Shown: positions 1 through 17,554, numbered from the stretch's first letter. The stretch: 64,000 nucleotides of DNA from Owenia fusiformis (GCA_903813345.2 CAIIXF020000007.1:8935730-8999729); one strand, 5' to 3'. A program made the numbers and translations. Notes: generated from the sequence alone by a model not told the origin.

Positions 1-1
1 T

Positions 2-2502
2 GACGAGACAGACTCTCTTTATTTACTGGAAAAACAGGATAACGGGAAGTGGATACAGCCAGCTGGTGCCGACGTCACAGCTCTTAAATTAGACATGGTG
101 CACATTACCATTGCTAAACCACTGAAAAGGTATACTACACAAAGTCAGATTGTGAAGTTTATATAATTCAAATCGGATGTTTTATTGTTCTGATATATGG
201 TGCGGTGTGTTCATTAAAAGTGTCATATTTGTTTCAGGTTCTTAGTATTAAGGACGAGAACAAATGTTGATGTCAAAGATGCAATAAAGATGGCGGAAGT
301 TATCGAAGACTACCTTTCTAAACGAATAGTGACGGTTGTCATTAAGCAAAGGTAGGACAGCTCTGGTCTATTGCTGGTTAATACATGGACCTCTGTCTGT
401 AGATATGTAATCTGTGAATATTTCTACATGTACATAATGAAATATAACTCATTTTGGAAGTGTGCATCAGTTTGACGATTGGTATATGGTGCATTAATAA
501 CTCAAATACTACACTGCTGTTAGCTACATTAACTATATATTGTTACGTTTTTGAAACCTTTAAACTGTTTATTCCAGTTCTGACGATTGGTGCGACGTAA
601 GACTTAATGTTGTGCCCATACAGAAGGTGGATCGCCTCTTAAAAACCCTTGAATCAGATGGATACACAGAGGGTCCGGCCCCAAGTGCTTATATCTCGAT
701 AAAGGAGGGTGATATATTGGAATTTGGTTTCAGAATGAACATTAAAAATCAGAATGAAAATAATGGACCTTTAAGAGTTGTTTATAACTCGCAGTTAAAG
801 ACATCATTAGACTTCACTGTAAGAGAACAGGACAAATTCTTACAGAAGAGCTATACTGTATACAGGGGGTTCATACAGGCGTTCCATTACTATACAATTA
901 CAGAGGAGTATAAACCTGATAAGAAGAAACAAAAAGAACTAGATAAGAAAAAGGCTGACCGAAAGAAGGAGGAGGTGAAGAGAAAACTTGAAGAGAAACG
1001 AAAGAAGGAAGAAGACGATAATAAACAGGAAGGTGATGCAAATGAGAATAAGGAAAACTCTAATGAGGATAAGGAAAATGAAGAAAATAAGGCGGCTGAA
1101 CATGAACCAGAGGAAGAGGAGGACGAGGAGCCAAAAGAGATCATTGTTGAAAAGAAGGATCTACTTACTGAGTGTGTCATTAGCATTCCAAAGGTAGGGT
1201 AGGGTCATTATATTTTATATTAATGCGTCAAAGTCACATTTTAAATTTATAAATTACATTACATGTGCAAGTTGGCGAACCTAATCCTTTAGACACATAG
1301 ATTGCCTAAGTACATGAAGTTCAATTATCGATATAGCCTATATTCCTTAAGTTACTAAGTCGTACGTTTTTATAGAATAGATAATTTCAAATATGAATAG
1401 ATAATTATTACACAAATATGAAAACGATCACGCTTAAGAATTGCTTGTAGTACTAAACAAAATAAATGATATAACTAGAAATTCAGTTTTGATTTTCATT
1501 CGTTGACGAAATAGTTTTGCAATAAACATCTTTTTAAATAGCTGCATGCTAAAGTATTTCATATTTATTCATGTGCAGAAAGAGTTGATACCTCACTAAT
1601 GTCTGGGTCACGTATGCTCCGATTCATAGGCCGGCACCCGGCCAATTGAGTAAATTGTATTCAACTTGCAAATGTGCTCCAGGCATTAAAAATATAACAT
1701 AAGCATCTATTTTCTGTGAAATTAATGAATATGTGTGCCTTATATAATTAATCTAGGAAGAGGAACATATTTCGCCGAGACAGAAGGTACCTATTATCAT
1801 CAAACGCAACCGTGACCCAATAGACGCAGACTTTCTGCAGCATATAGCTGAAGAACTTGGCGATGAATGGCAAAGGCTTAGTAACTTATTAAATGTGAGA
1901 AAGAATCGCATCCAGGCTATCATGGTTGTCAGTAGAGACAATCACCAGAAGCGAGACGAGGCAGCCAAGTATGATATGTTGATGACGTGGCTCAAAAAGG
2001 TTCCTAGGGGAATGAACAAGGTAGGCGTATAGTTAAGTCAATTCACGAGGCAGATATGTACTTAAGATATACATGTATAATAATAACAAGTGTTAAACAT
2101 ATCTCAATCATTTTTGATGTACTTAAGATATAAATATAAGTGTCCCTGGTTCTTATATCAGCAAGAGCAAATGATGAACAATTTACAAGAAAACATCTTT
2201 GGTAACGCTTCAAGTAAAATATACAATCATCAGTTACGTATAGTCGGGTTTTGATATATTGTTAACCCCCATCCCTAGAATTACTCCAAAATCCTCGCCA
2301 TGCCTACGGTCCATCGGTGGGACAGAGATATATCCATCAGGGTAAACCAAATATCCAAAGCCTCCCAGTACATAACCCTTATTATCTATTTCAGGTTGCT
2401 AAACTAGCAGATGCTTTGAAGGCTGTTGGTAGGAGAGATCTTTACGAGGAGGTATATGACGCACAACGTGATTTTATAACCAAACAAAAGGAAAGCGCAT
2501 AA
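2..2502 (+). CDS. Death-domain protein, 3' part (5 exons in window)
   Basis: Five exons join with consistent phases: <2-129, 238-351, 578-1193, 1757-2020 and 2395-2502 (TAA). The gene starts before the window. The visible part encodes 409 residues. The first ~190 are a beta-rich region that resembles the ZU5/UPA-type modules often found upstream of death domains in invertebrate proteins; this is inference from pattern only. Next comes a very Lys/Glu-rich linker (from about nt 915 to 1150), probably a charged helix. The C-terminal ~100 residues (exons 4-5) form a death domain: an FLQHIAEELGDEWQRL helix, LLNV, then YDMLMTWLKK and a last helix LADALKAVGRRDLYEEV. This pattern of hydrophobics and the central Trp is typical of death domains, which act as homotypic adaptors in apoptotic or innate immune signalling. 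No protease, kinase or transmembrane segment is visible in this part. The partners cannot be inferred. Confidence 0.85.
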
Positions 2503-3780
2503 ATGCTTGACAAAAAAGCAATACTAGAAAATGATCATCCACCGGCGATGTATGGGAATACACGAGAACAGCAGTTGACTTTGATAGTATATCTGATATG
2601 TTTAAAAGTGCATAAGGTTGAACGTCGTAAAGTATGGACACATCTGTTCCGTCCCATAACGATTCGACAAAGATAAGAATTGTTTTAAGAATTACCTGTA
2701 CAATGAAGCATTCGTTTAGACAAACTTGATTGAGTTTTTTATTGAAGTTTTCAAACGTTGCCAATGTGGCCAATGTCGCAATATTTCCAACTCAGGCACG
2801 AAAGAGCTGTTAGAATATGACACCTAAAATAGTACGAATTGACCTTGTTCAAATGCCATGAGCCTAGTCACTATAAATTTCACAATATCATAATATCTTA
2901 TACTCGACACAAGTATATCCCAAAAAGCTATTTACTCAGTGGCCCACTGCATCAAACGTGTGGCGAGACTTGCTTTCTATATCTAGTGACTTATTTGACT
3001 CATGAAAATACAACATACGTCGTATACCTTACGTACAACATGAAAAAGTATTGACTCTGTAGCGATCATGGTTTAGCTACATGTTTGTATGTAAATGAGG
3101 GAGGTAAGGCATCTGTCTAACCAAAGTTATAGAGAAATATTCTTTTCAACTGAAGCTGCAAAAATGATGTTACATTGTTCTATAATATTAGGCTTTGTCT
3201 CGACTGTGTGGATCCTGACTACGCACTGGCGATGTAATATTTATTTTCAAAGTGCATTTGGCCATAACACAGGAGGAATATCCGTCCATGTTTTTGGCTC
3301 ATTACATATTGTACGCCCCGTGTGATGTAACATTTATTTTCAAAGTGTATTTGGCAATAATTACAGAATATCCGTCCATGATTTGATTTTATAAACATTT
3401 CTTTTGATGTATTTTTGTATAAACTTTAAATTGTAAATTACTGCTGTTCTGTTGTGGGAAGGTGGCACGATAGCTGCTGTGTCAATCAAATATTTTAATG
3501 TAAATAAATTGCAATTTATAAGCTTCTTGAAGCATACATCCGCTTACATAGTTTTCAGCTTCTTGATTTATAGATAGCATTGATAAGCAAAACATCGTTC
3601 TTAATGACAAAATAATCTTAAATGTGTGAGCAAAAAAGCTATAGCAATACTTATCCAAACTTTGATACTTCATTTTTTGACATATTGCTTTATTATATGA
3701 AATATTAACCCATAGTTATTCAGTTGATGTTTGTTGATATTATGACAATCTACAGTTTTAACAAAGACAGTGCTGCTATA
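2503..3780. other. 3' flank of death-domain gene; no further gene seen
   Basis: This stretch follows the TAA of the death-domain gene and probably includes its 3' UTR. AATAAA-like hexamers occur near 3500. Short ORFs here have no recognisable features. It contains one imperfect direct duplication, listed separately. Confidence 0.5.
3231..3382. repeat. Imperfect direct duplication, ~93 bp period
   Basis: A block starting GATGTAATATTTATTTTCAA at 3231 recurs at 3324 as GATGTAACATTTATTTTCAA. Both copies run to AATATCCGTCCATG. The second copy differs by several substitutions and small indels, so the duplication is not recent. Confidence 0.7.
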
Positions 3781-5077
3781 TACTTAGGGACCCAGCCTGA
3801 ATATTTTTGTTTTTGAATATTGGAGAGTATTACGCGAGATTTTTTCATTTTCTTGTTGGAAAATATATTCATTTTATGATGTGGGGTGATATCTAGAGTT
3901 TGAGGCTTGCGAAAATAAGATATCCTCATCTTTATACCCCCCACCCTATAATTTCAGGGGGGTCAGAAGAAAATAAACTTTAATTCATAACTTTGGAAGT
4001 AAATGAGATACAAACTTAATTTTTTCACCATAATTTATAGAATAACATCAGTAATGCAGAAAAAAAAATAAAACGAAAATAAGCTAATTTGCATAATTTA
4101 ACCCTTAAACCGCCATAAAAACTATTAAATAACGGAATGATAATAAACAACTTTTACTGTAATTGTCTTCATATGAAGTTATAACTTATGAAATAATTCC
4201 TAAAAATGCATCTATATATGTATATTAGATGTGCAAAATATTAAAAGTGTATCTTACATAACGACTGTGAAAAATATTTCTCCCCTTACCCTAAAATTGA
4301 AGGGAGGGGGTCAAAAGAAAATAAACTTTAATTCATAACTTTGGAAGTATATAAGATACAAACTTAATTTTTTCACCAAAATTTACAAAATAATATCAAT
4401 AATGGAGAAAAAAATATTTTGAACAAAAATAAGCTAATTTGCATAATTTAACCCTTAAACCGCCATAAAAACTATTAAATGACAAAATGATAATATACGA
4501 TATTTACTGTAATTACCTTCATATGAAGTTATAACTGATGAAATTATTCCTAAAAATGCATCTATATATGTATAATAGATGTGAAACAGATATGCACAAT
4601 ATAAAGAGGTTATTTTATATAATGAGTGTGAAAAGAATCTTACACCCTACCTTAATAATTTTGAGGGCTCGGGGGGGGGGGGGTTAAAGAAAATAATAGA
4701 CTTTAACTCATAACTTTGAAATAATTTAAGAAAGAGCTTATATTTCTTCGCTGAAAATTGAGAAATCACATCAATAATGAAACGAATATTACATGGGGAC
4801 AATACTATATTTCAACTAATTTGCATAATTTAAGCTTCAAACAGTCATGCGAATCATTATGAGGCAAAGTGGTTCTATACTGAAATTGACTTCACATGAA
4901 GTAAGGACTTTGACAATATATCCTTTCTTAATACTAGAATTTAAATGGAAAAATGATATCAACAATTATGGAGCTATTTTCCCAACTATTTCAATGCCCA
5001 TGGAGATTTTCATAGATATAATACTAGAGGCAAATCAAACTTCACCCTTCCTAAAGCAAAACTGAAAATTATGGCAA

Positions 5078-5690
5078 AAAACAATAGCCTTTAGTGGTTA
5101 CTCCATATGGAACAATCTCCCAGAAGAAATAAAAAAGTCAAATTCCATTTCTTTTCTTAAATCAAAACTGAAGAAGCATATTCTCTTAGCTTATTAATCA
5201 TTAGTTGACTATATCATTTCTTGTTTCTTCAGTAAGAAGGGTAGGCTCTCAAGGGAGGTACATGGGCCAACCTGGGGGCTGCTCCAAACTACTTAAGATC
5301 TAAAATAATAATTCTGACCATACCAACCTTGGGGAAGGTAAAATAATAACTAATATTTTATAAGAATCACACTTTTAACGATTATTTGCCTCAATGCGGT
5401 AGCCTGGTATCTTTAAATAATAATTAATGAAGCTACACATTCATAAAATTTCCCCATGGCATATGGCACCTTCTTGGCTTCAAATGAAACGAGCATCATG
5501 GATCCCCCATACCTTTATTTATTATAATCTAACTTTTGTGATTACATTCCGGTTTGATTCGTTGACAACATAATGATATACTTCATGATTTAAGTACTAT
5601 ATGTACGGGTATTTAAGCATCACCTGTGGTGCCACCTATTATTAATAATATGTGTACATATAATGATTAAATGTATGAATAAATTGAGTT
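5078..5690 (+). pseudogene. LINE (non-LTR retrotransposon) 3' fragment, C-terminus plus 3' UTR
   Basis: The frame from 5078 to the TAA at 5195-5197 ends in a peptide containing SIWNNLPEEIKKSNSISF followed by Lys-rich residues. This is the typical C-terminal end of invertebrate non-LTR reverse transcriptase ORFs (WN.LP..I..S.S...FK..LK). It is followed by a UTR-like stretch with GAATAAATTGAGTTTAATTG near 5678, a usual LINE tail. It is severely 5'-truncated and sits inside the foldback element's core. Confidence 0.7.
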
Positions 5691-6245
5691 TAATTGAACT
5701 TGCAATGTTTCAGAATAACCCTTAAAAAGGTAACCATAACAATTCTAAAGTTTATTGAACCATATTCGAGAGTCACTGTGGGGACTGGTGTCATATTCTA
5801 GGTTGTAGGTACCTGATGCAGTGAAAATGTCATCATATGTGTTTGGGTTAATCCACTTATTCCCGTCCACACTCACTTTCCTTTGAGCCGCATGAACATG
5901 CAGCAAAACATTCTGTACCTGCAGTGGCACATGAGCAAGTGGTTTAACATATTGCTTTGTCCTTGTATCGTTTGCATGTGCAAAATGACTTTGGGATTTT
6001 TGTTATATCAAGTTTCGGTTTTTGGTCATTTTAATGGTCTCAAGAGTAATATGAACCACTTGACATCCAAATCCATTCCCTGGCTCTGGAATCTCAAGAA
6101 GTGGTTTGTCAGCATTCATTGAAATGTATAATTGTTATAAACCAAAAATGCATCCATAGTTAGTGGTTATGCTCTAATATCATTTTGGATGCTGCAAACA
6201 AGTGTAATACATCCAATAATAGTTTGTTTTTATATTGAAATATAA

Positions 6246-6632
6246 ACAAAAATAACGCAACTCCCCTAGACCAGAGATCGTGCCCATGTGGACAGTCAAT
6301 GGAGACAGAAACTCACTTTAAAGTAGAATGTCATATGTTTGAAAATGAACGATTAAGTCTGTTTGCCTAAATGACTGATATCCATAGTGACTTTTACATG
6401 TATACAAGTCTAGGAAAATATTGTATAATAATGAATGAAAAAAACTGTTCAAAGGACACTTGGAAAATGTATGATAAATATGTTAGTCAAAAGGCGTGAA
6501 ATAGTTACATGCGATGGTCTCTAATAGGTCGGCATCAACCAGGAATTGTTTTAATTCATGTATGTATCTTAATGTAACATCTTTAGTGTGTTAGACTTTA
6601 ATTAATAAATTTACTACTACTACTAGTATAAT
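6246..6632 (+). pseudogene. Second LINE 3' fragment with Cys/His motif and (TAC)n tail
   Basis: The frame through 6270-6370 reads DQRSCPCGQSMETETHFKVE then CHMFENERLSLF, and then hits a stop. The C-x-C-G-x(4)-ET-x-HF-x(3)-C pattern is the zinc-knuckle-like C-terminal motif of many LINE reverse transcriptases. The copy ends near 6632 with AATAAATTTACTACTACTAC, a simple-repeat tail as in L2/CR1-type elements. It is truncated and broken, and belongs to a different family from the fragment at 5078. Confidence 0.7.
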
Positions 6633-7938
6633 ATTGTTTCCATGTAATATTTGTTTCATTCTTGATGTGATTTCTCAATGTTCTGGCGAAGAAATACATG
6701 TATTAGCTCTTTCTTATACGATTTCAAAGTTATGAATCAAAGTTTATTATTTTTTTTAACTTCCCCCAACCCTTAAATATTAGGGTAGGGTGTGAGATTT
6801 TTTCACACTCATTATATACAATACCCTTTTTATATTGTGCATACCCGTTGTAAATGTATTTCTAGGAATTATTTCACAAGTTATAACTTCATAGAAGTCA
6901 ATTAAAGTAAATTTCGTATTTCATCACTTTGTCATTTAACGTTTTTTATGACCGAATTACTGACGTTATAACATAAATTTTGGTGAAAGAATTATGTTTG
7001 TACCTCATATACTTCCAAAGTTATGAATTAAAGTCCATTTCCATTTGACCCCCCTCAAATATCTGGGTAGGGGGAGCAAATTTTTTTCAGCGTCGTTATG
7101 TAAGATACAGTTTTAATATTATGCACATCTGTTATACATATATAGATGCATTTTTAGGAATTACTTTATTTGTTAAAACTTCATGAGAGGTCAATTAGAG
7201 TAAATGTCGTATTTTATCGCATCGTCATTTAACAGTTTTTATGACTGTATAAGGGTTAAATTATGCAAATTAGCTTATTTGCATATCACAAATATTTTCT
7301 CTGAATTACTGATGTTATTACATAAACTTTGGTGAAAAAATTAAGTTTGCACCTCATATACTTTTAAAATTATGAATTAAATTCCATTTTTATTTGACCC
7401 CCTCCCCTCAAAAATCTGGATAGGGGGAGAATTTTTTTCACAGTCTTTATGTAAGATACACTTCTAATATTTTGCACATTTATTATACATATATAGATGC
7501 ATTTTTAGGAATTATTTCATAAGTTATAACTTCATATGAAGGCAATAACAGTAAATGTGATATAACATCATTTCGTCATTTACTAGTTTTTATGGCAGTT
7601 TAAGGGTTAAATTATGCAAATTAGCTTTTTTTCATTCAAAATATTTTTTTCTTCATTACTGATGGTATTTCATAAATTTTGGTGAAAAAATTAAGTTTGT
7701 ATCTCATATACTTCCAAAGTTATGAATTAAAGTCTATTTTCTTCTGACCCCCCTAAAATTATAGGGCGGGGGTTATAAAGATGAAGATATCTTATTTTCG
7801 CAAGTCTCAAACTCTAGATATCACCCCACATCATAAAAGTAACTTATTTTCCAACAAGAACTGAAAAAATCTCGCGTAATACTTTCCAATATCCATTTTC
7901 ACTTTATAGCTGTTTCTCAGAACTTGGGTCCCTGAGTA

Positions 7939-8861
7939 ATAGTAAAGATTTCAAAGTCACGCAGAACGCAGAACTGAAATTAATGATATACAGAAAACAG
8001 ACATGATAGTGTACAGCTAGGAGTTCATTGTTTGATTTCAGAACACATTTTTATTTGTTTTATTTTGATGACCGATATGTTGCAATCGTCTAAAATGAAT
8101 GAATACAACGGCGGTACTTATGTGAGTCAAGCTCGAAACAATATAAGGCGTCTCCGTGACAATGGTAACCATAGAGATAGTAGCATTGTTTCTTAGCCGT
8201 TTGTCAGGTTACAGTGACAAATAAGGTCAGATCATATTTTAAAGCAATAGGTTGAACGTTAAATCATTATTAGCAATAATTACTGCACGCCTGCCTTTTG
8301 ATTATATTGTCAGAAAATAATATGACTAAAAAAAGAATAAATGTATTATCTAAATAAATCATCGCAAATATTTAGATACGCAAAAAAATTTGAATTTCAA
8401 TTGTTAAAAACATCTCTTATTTTAATTGTTAAACTAAAAGGTTTTAAGAATGGTCCATTTTATGTTCGTGAATATCAGTTTATATCCATTATTGGTTTAA
8501 AATAAAATCCCATTATCCTTTGTCGCAGAACTGTTCACTGTTACACTTTACAAATATGAATGAAACTCGCGAGGATATTAGATAACAATACAAACTAGAA
8601 AGAAACTGTTTCTGCGACACCAACAATAGGGATTAACCTGTTCAAATATTTTAGCTGCTACTGTGAGGCTAGAACGGACAAACCTTTTAGCAGATTAGAA
8701 TATTGTTGAAAAACGGAGAGTAAATTAGATGGACCCAACCACACTCTAGCAACACCTTTTCCGAATGCAGTAAAGACATTTGAAACATTTGGAACGTTGT
8801 AACCACAAAAGTAGCTTAGGAGTCGTCTTTTACGTTTAACAGTTTCGCACCTATTTTCGAG
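7939..8861. other. Upstream region of the Tctex1-domain gene
   Basis: No coding region is recognised. It holds an RFX X-box-like site at 8156-8169 (listed separately). A possible 3' splice site (TTTAACAG, ending near 8842) lies about 20 bp before the ATG, so a non-coding 5' exon upstream is possible. Confidence 0.4.
8156..8169 (+). promoter_or_regulatory. Candidate X-box (RFX-binding) motif
   Basis: GTGACAATGGTAAC matches the X-box consensus GTNRCC-N(0-3)-RGYAAC at all but one position (A for C at position 6), with a 2-bp spacer. RFX factors use this site to control ciliary genes. The next coding region downstream, 693 bp away, is a Tctex1-family dynein light chain, a family with several ciliary members. 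The match is by eye, and the distance is longer than usual for X-boxes. Confidence 0.4.
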
Positions 8862-9413
8862 ATGTCCAAAGCACGACCAAAGATGAATTTAACGACAGCG
8901 GCTACCGGGACGCTTGGTCGATCGATGAGGAAACCCGTTGGTGCTGAACCAACCGTGATAGCCCAATCAGAGTCGGAGGTAACAATGGAGGTCCAATCAA
9001 CCGCGGACCGTAGTGATGCATATATCCACACGGGGGGCAAACGAATAATGAACATGGAGAACACTTATCGCATGTCACCCGTGTCTCAGCAGAAGTTCAA
9101 CTCTTGTGAGGTAGAAAGAGTCGCTGAAGATGTGTTGGAGAACCGTCTTCGCGATGTTCAATACGATCCAACTCTTTGCAAGCAGCTTAGTCAGGAATTG
9201 GCAGGACATATCATGGAGAGAGTGAAGTCATGTGCCTTTAAAAGGTACAAACTTGTGGCGGTGGTTAGTATCGGGAGTCTAGCAGAGAGGCCAGGGATGC
9301 AGTTCGGGAGCAGATGTTTATGGAACGATTCCACTGACACTTTCTGCAGTGTAAAATATTCGAATGGTTCCCTCTTTGCTGTTGCTATGGTCTATGGCCT
9401 GTACTTTGAATAG
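8862..9413 (+). CDS. Tctex1-domain protein (dynein light chain, DYNLT/TCTEX1D type)
   Basis: Intronless 183-residue frame starting MSKARPKM. The first ~75 residues are Ser/Thr-rich and unstructured-looking. Residues ~78-183 fit a Tctex1 domain: a helical part (VAEDVLENRL..., LCKQLSQELAGHIMERVKS) followed by the beta strands RYKLVAVVSIG, the signature FGSRCLWNDSTDTFCSVKY, and the terminal strand NGSLFAVAMVYGLYFE. The long N-terminal extension and GSRCLW core resemble the TCTEX1D1/TCTEX1D4 (DYNLT5/DYNLT4) group more than the short DYNLT1/3. Such proteins are non-catalytic subunits that dimerise and link cargo or axonemal complexes to dynein. Most relatives have introns, so the single-exon structure could reflect retrocopying or intron loss; the frame is intact. 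An upstream X-box-like site would fit ciliary expression. Confidence 0.88.
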   Translation: MSKARPKMNLTTAATGTLGRSMRKPVGAEPTVIAQSESEVTMEVQSTADRSDAYIHTGGKRIMNMENTYRMSPVSQQKFNSCEVERVAEDVLENRLRDVQYDPTLCKQLSQELAGHIMERVKSCAFKRYKLVAVVSIGSLAERPGMQFGSRCLWNDSTDTFCSVKYSNGSLFAVAMVYGLYFE

Positions 9414-10760
9414 GGGCCTACCAGTCACAACTTTTATTGGAAGATTATACCTCACTAAATGGGATCAAGATCACCCTATTGTATGTTTCAGGGAACAATA
9501 CTACTGATTTGTAAAAGCTCAATGCTAACAACAATGATATTTTCAAATCGACTTAAATAGGATTATTATTTAAAGGTTATTGGATTATTACCAAGAACTC
9601 AGTTTGTGAAACCACAACAGAAAAGGTTGAAAATGTCAAAGATAAAGAAAGCCTTTTTATCAAACATGTTTCCCAGTAGGCCTTATTTATAACTTAGTAC
9701 TAATAACTACTTCTTTTCTTATACCTCAAAAGGGCCAGTCAGAGTTGGACAGGTTATTGCGTCCTCGGTCAGTAAGATCAATGCAACCACTTGTGAAACG
9801 GGGTTGCTTGCAACAAACCCAATATGTGTTAAATTAATGAACAATTTAAAATTTCAATTTTCAGAACTTCCCATTTCAACATATAGAGAACAACAATTGC
9901 AGAATTATTTCATGATATACGAATATGATTTTTGTATATTTTGTAATTAAATATTATTTATCTCCAAAATTGGAGGAAGATAAACATAATTATGACATAG
10001 TTTGCCATTTCATGATACTACATCAAGATTGAAGAATGGCGACATACTTGTCTAATGTTAGAATATGTAATAACTGTCTGTAACAAACATAGCTGTATAA
10101 AATTTAACTAAATCAAATACTGTATAATTCACACGAATACATTTGTTTATATTTATTTTTCTTCTGAATATCATTAATTTCTACAGAATGATGCTGCACT
10201 ATATAGGTATTTGTTTCCATCAACCATTCGACTACAGTATGACCACTCCCCTCCATAGGTTTGACAACTGGACGTTTTCAATGGAAAGCTCATCAATGCC
10301 AGTCAATGTTTAAATTTTGATTTTATTCCTTTATAAAATTAGCTCGGAAATAAAGTGACTCTGGCGAATTCTTAAAATCAACGACCATACCATACTATGG
10401 TCAGGCAAGCAATGTGATTCAATGGAAAATCATGGCAACGTTCAACAAATAAAATACCTTTCCTATGACTATCCAGCTTTGACAAATGATCAAAAGGGGA
10501 CATGCGATTGCCTAACCTATGAAGAGTACTGTACGTCAGTAGAGGTACATGTTCCTAAAAGCTTCCAAGATGTACTTTTTAACTTGGCAACGCACTCCAG
10601 AAGTTTTTGCACGGTTGCAACAAATTCATGTCCAGCTGGCTTGTTCAGTAATCATCTCACCATCTTACGAAGTATATTGAGCATTTGCTGTCTTACATGT
10701 GATTTTAACAAACAAAATAAGATAAGACTTAAGAGTTATGTTTGCGAGACATCTTTGTCA
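9414..10760. other. Intergenic; no gene recognised
   Basis: AT-rich sequence between the Tctex1-domain gene and the protease tandem. A short open frame at 10422-10766 has no domain-like pattern. I see no TIR element or tandem array here. Confidence 0.5.
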
Positions 10761-11164
10761 AAATAAAGTTAAATGGAGGTTGCTGTTGAAATACAGTACT
10801 AGTATATATATAGTTTTATAAAACAACGTAATATGCAGTCATATGAGTCTTAAGTTCGATATATTGACTTCAATCTAACTGTAAATCTTGATTACATGAA
10901 AAGAAGTAAAATGAAGGAGACCTATTTGAAAGCAAACGTGTAACTATCAAATATCCAATGGCGCAGGGGTAGAACCAAAGCAAATAATTTACAACACATT
11001 AGAAATTCAAATTCTAAATTTTGAAACGCATGTGTTAGAACGAATGGTAACATTACTGCAATTTTGATGAAGTTCTGAAATTGAGATTCCCAACATCAGC
11101 TACAACATCATCTTCAAACATTTCGCTCTCAGCCAATTAAATAAGAGGCGAAAGTGAATGAAAA

Positions 11165-11282
11165 GTTCGACGGTATTGCTTCCTCTCTTGGCCAAATCTA
11201 TGCCCCTTTCACCGCTCCTTGAGCCAACGGAAGCTTTGTGATTGGACTGGGGTTCGAGATAACGATTTTTTATTCTATAAAA
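11165..11282 (+). promoter_or_regulatory. Promoter of protease copy A, with TATA box
   Basis: TATAAAA lies at 11276-11282, 45 bp before the ATG. An inverted CCAAT (ATTGG, 11241) sits in GCCAACGGAAGCTTTGTGAT + TGGA, and a further block TCGACGGTATTGCTTCCTCT starts near 11168. All three blocks recur at the same spacing in copy B, while flanking DNA has diverged. That argues these are functional promoter elements shared by the duplicates. Confidence 0.6.
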
Positions 11283-11326
11283 CATGAATTGAACCAAGGC
11301 ATGTCCACTTCTCACATTTTGCAGTC

Positions 11327-13737
<2,411 letters not shown>

Positions 13738-14228
13738 TAAACATGATTTGGTTTTGATATAAACAGCTTATTAAAATACTTTATAATTTATTAAACAGAA
13801 AATTCACTGGTTTGTTTTCTTGTTTGGTGTTTCATGGGACTTGATAAATGGAACATACCACCACTGGAGTTTCAAGGACGGCTACCAAATTTGAAAAGAA
13901 AACTGTAAAAGATCCTATAATTTATTGTATGCAGCCATATCTACAAATTAATGCACATGAATGGATAATTATAGGATATCCTATGATTTAGAGGAATATC
14001 AATTTTATCTATCTACGAGGTGATATTGATATCTGCACGAGAGAGCGAAACATATAGGTTTTCCAGAGTATCGTGGCGATATCCTGCGGTTATTCATTTT
14101 GCCAATAGATATCAAATTTATTCTTTAATGTTATTATAAAATGTACATTTAGCACACTAAGTATAGGATAATTGGATATGCCAAGCAATAATAGACTAGT
14201 ACCGACGTTATTCCCTCTAGATATCCTT
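13738..14228. other. Spacer between protease copies
   Basis: No gene is seen. The homology between the duplicated units resumes near 14229 (TTAAATGGAGATTGCTTTTG, compare TTAAATGGAGGTTGCTGTTG near 10769). Confidence 0.5.
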
Positions 14229-14742
14229 GTCCAATAAAGTTAAATGGAGATTGCTTTTGATTATATGTAATATGTAAAGTAATTCTAGTGATAAGTTTTA
14301 CAAAACAACGTAATACATCCTTGGTACAAGGGTATTTCATTCTTCCCATCGCTATTATGGCAGCGAAGCCCAATCTCGAAGTATAAACGTAATATGCAGC
14401 CACGTGATTTTGACTTTGATATATTGCACTGTCCACGAATTGTAAATCTTGATACCATGATTATAAATAAATTGAAGGAGGCCCAATATTGCAAGTAAAT
14501 GTGTTACTCTGTCAAATGATCCTCCAATGGCGCAGGTGAAGACCAAGGCTTTTGGCTATTAATATTGACAACATTTTAGAAATACAGATGCTATATTTTG
14601 GTAATTGTTACAAAGAACTAAATCTATTCAACTACAATTTTGACGAAGATCTGGAGATTGCCCTTAAACCCCACAAAAGCATATTTCAACATATATCCCT
14701 CTCGTCACAATAAAAGTAGTAGAGGTGAAAGAGACTAAGAAG

Positions 14743-14858
14743 GGTCGACGGTATTGCTTCCTCTCTTGTCAAAATCAATGCACCTTACACCGCACCTTAA
14801 GCCAACGGAAGCTTTGTGATTGGACCATGAAAGAGATAAAAAATTTCATTGTATAAAA
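14743..14858 (+). promoter_or_regulatory. Promoter of protease copy B, with TATA box
   Basis: TATAAAA is at 14852-14858, 45 bp before the ATG, exactly as in copy A. The GCCAACGGAAGCTTTGTGAT block with inverted CCAAT (ATTGG at 14819) and the upstream CGACGGTATTGCTTCCTCTC block are conserved. Confidence 0.6.
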
Positions 14859-14902
14859 CATGAATTGAACTAAGGCATGTCCACTTCACACACTTTGCAG
14901 TC

Positions 14903-17554
<2,652 letters not shown>

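Larger units (their letters stand above)
3781..7938. mobile_element. Foldback (Galileo-like) element with ~1.0-1.3 kb inverted arms
   Basis: The left arm (3781-~4800) and right arm (~6639-7938) are reverse complements. Outer tips read TACTTAGGGACCCA on the left, and TACTCAGGGACCCA is the reverse complement of the right. Each arm is built of tandem subrepeats of about 290-375 bp. The landmark CATAACTTTGGAAG occurs near 3986, 4336 and 4708; its complement occurs near 6725, 7013, 7361 and 7713. So there are three units on the left and four on the right. Long inverted arms made of direct repeats are characteristic of Foldback/Galileo elements (P superfamily). No transposase is visible. The 1.8 kb core carries two unrelated LINE 3' fragments, suggesting it was a landing site or captured them. 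The target duplication is unclear. Confidence 0.8.

Noticed and set aside
890-1197. Open frames on the minus strand and in frame 2 over the Lys/Glu-rich linker
   Set aside because: Shadows of the repetitive GAA/AAG-rich coding sequence of the death-domain gene.
10422-10766. 114-codon open frame
   Set aside because: No domain pattern, no splice or promoter context, and composition is like the surrounding AT-rich DNA.
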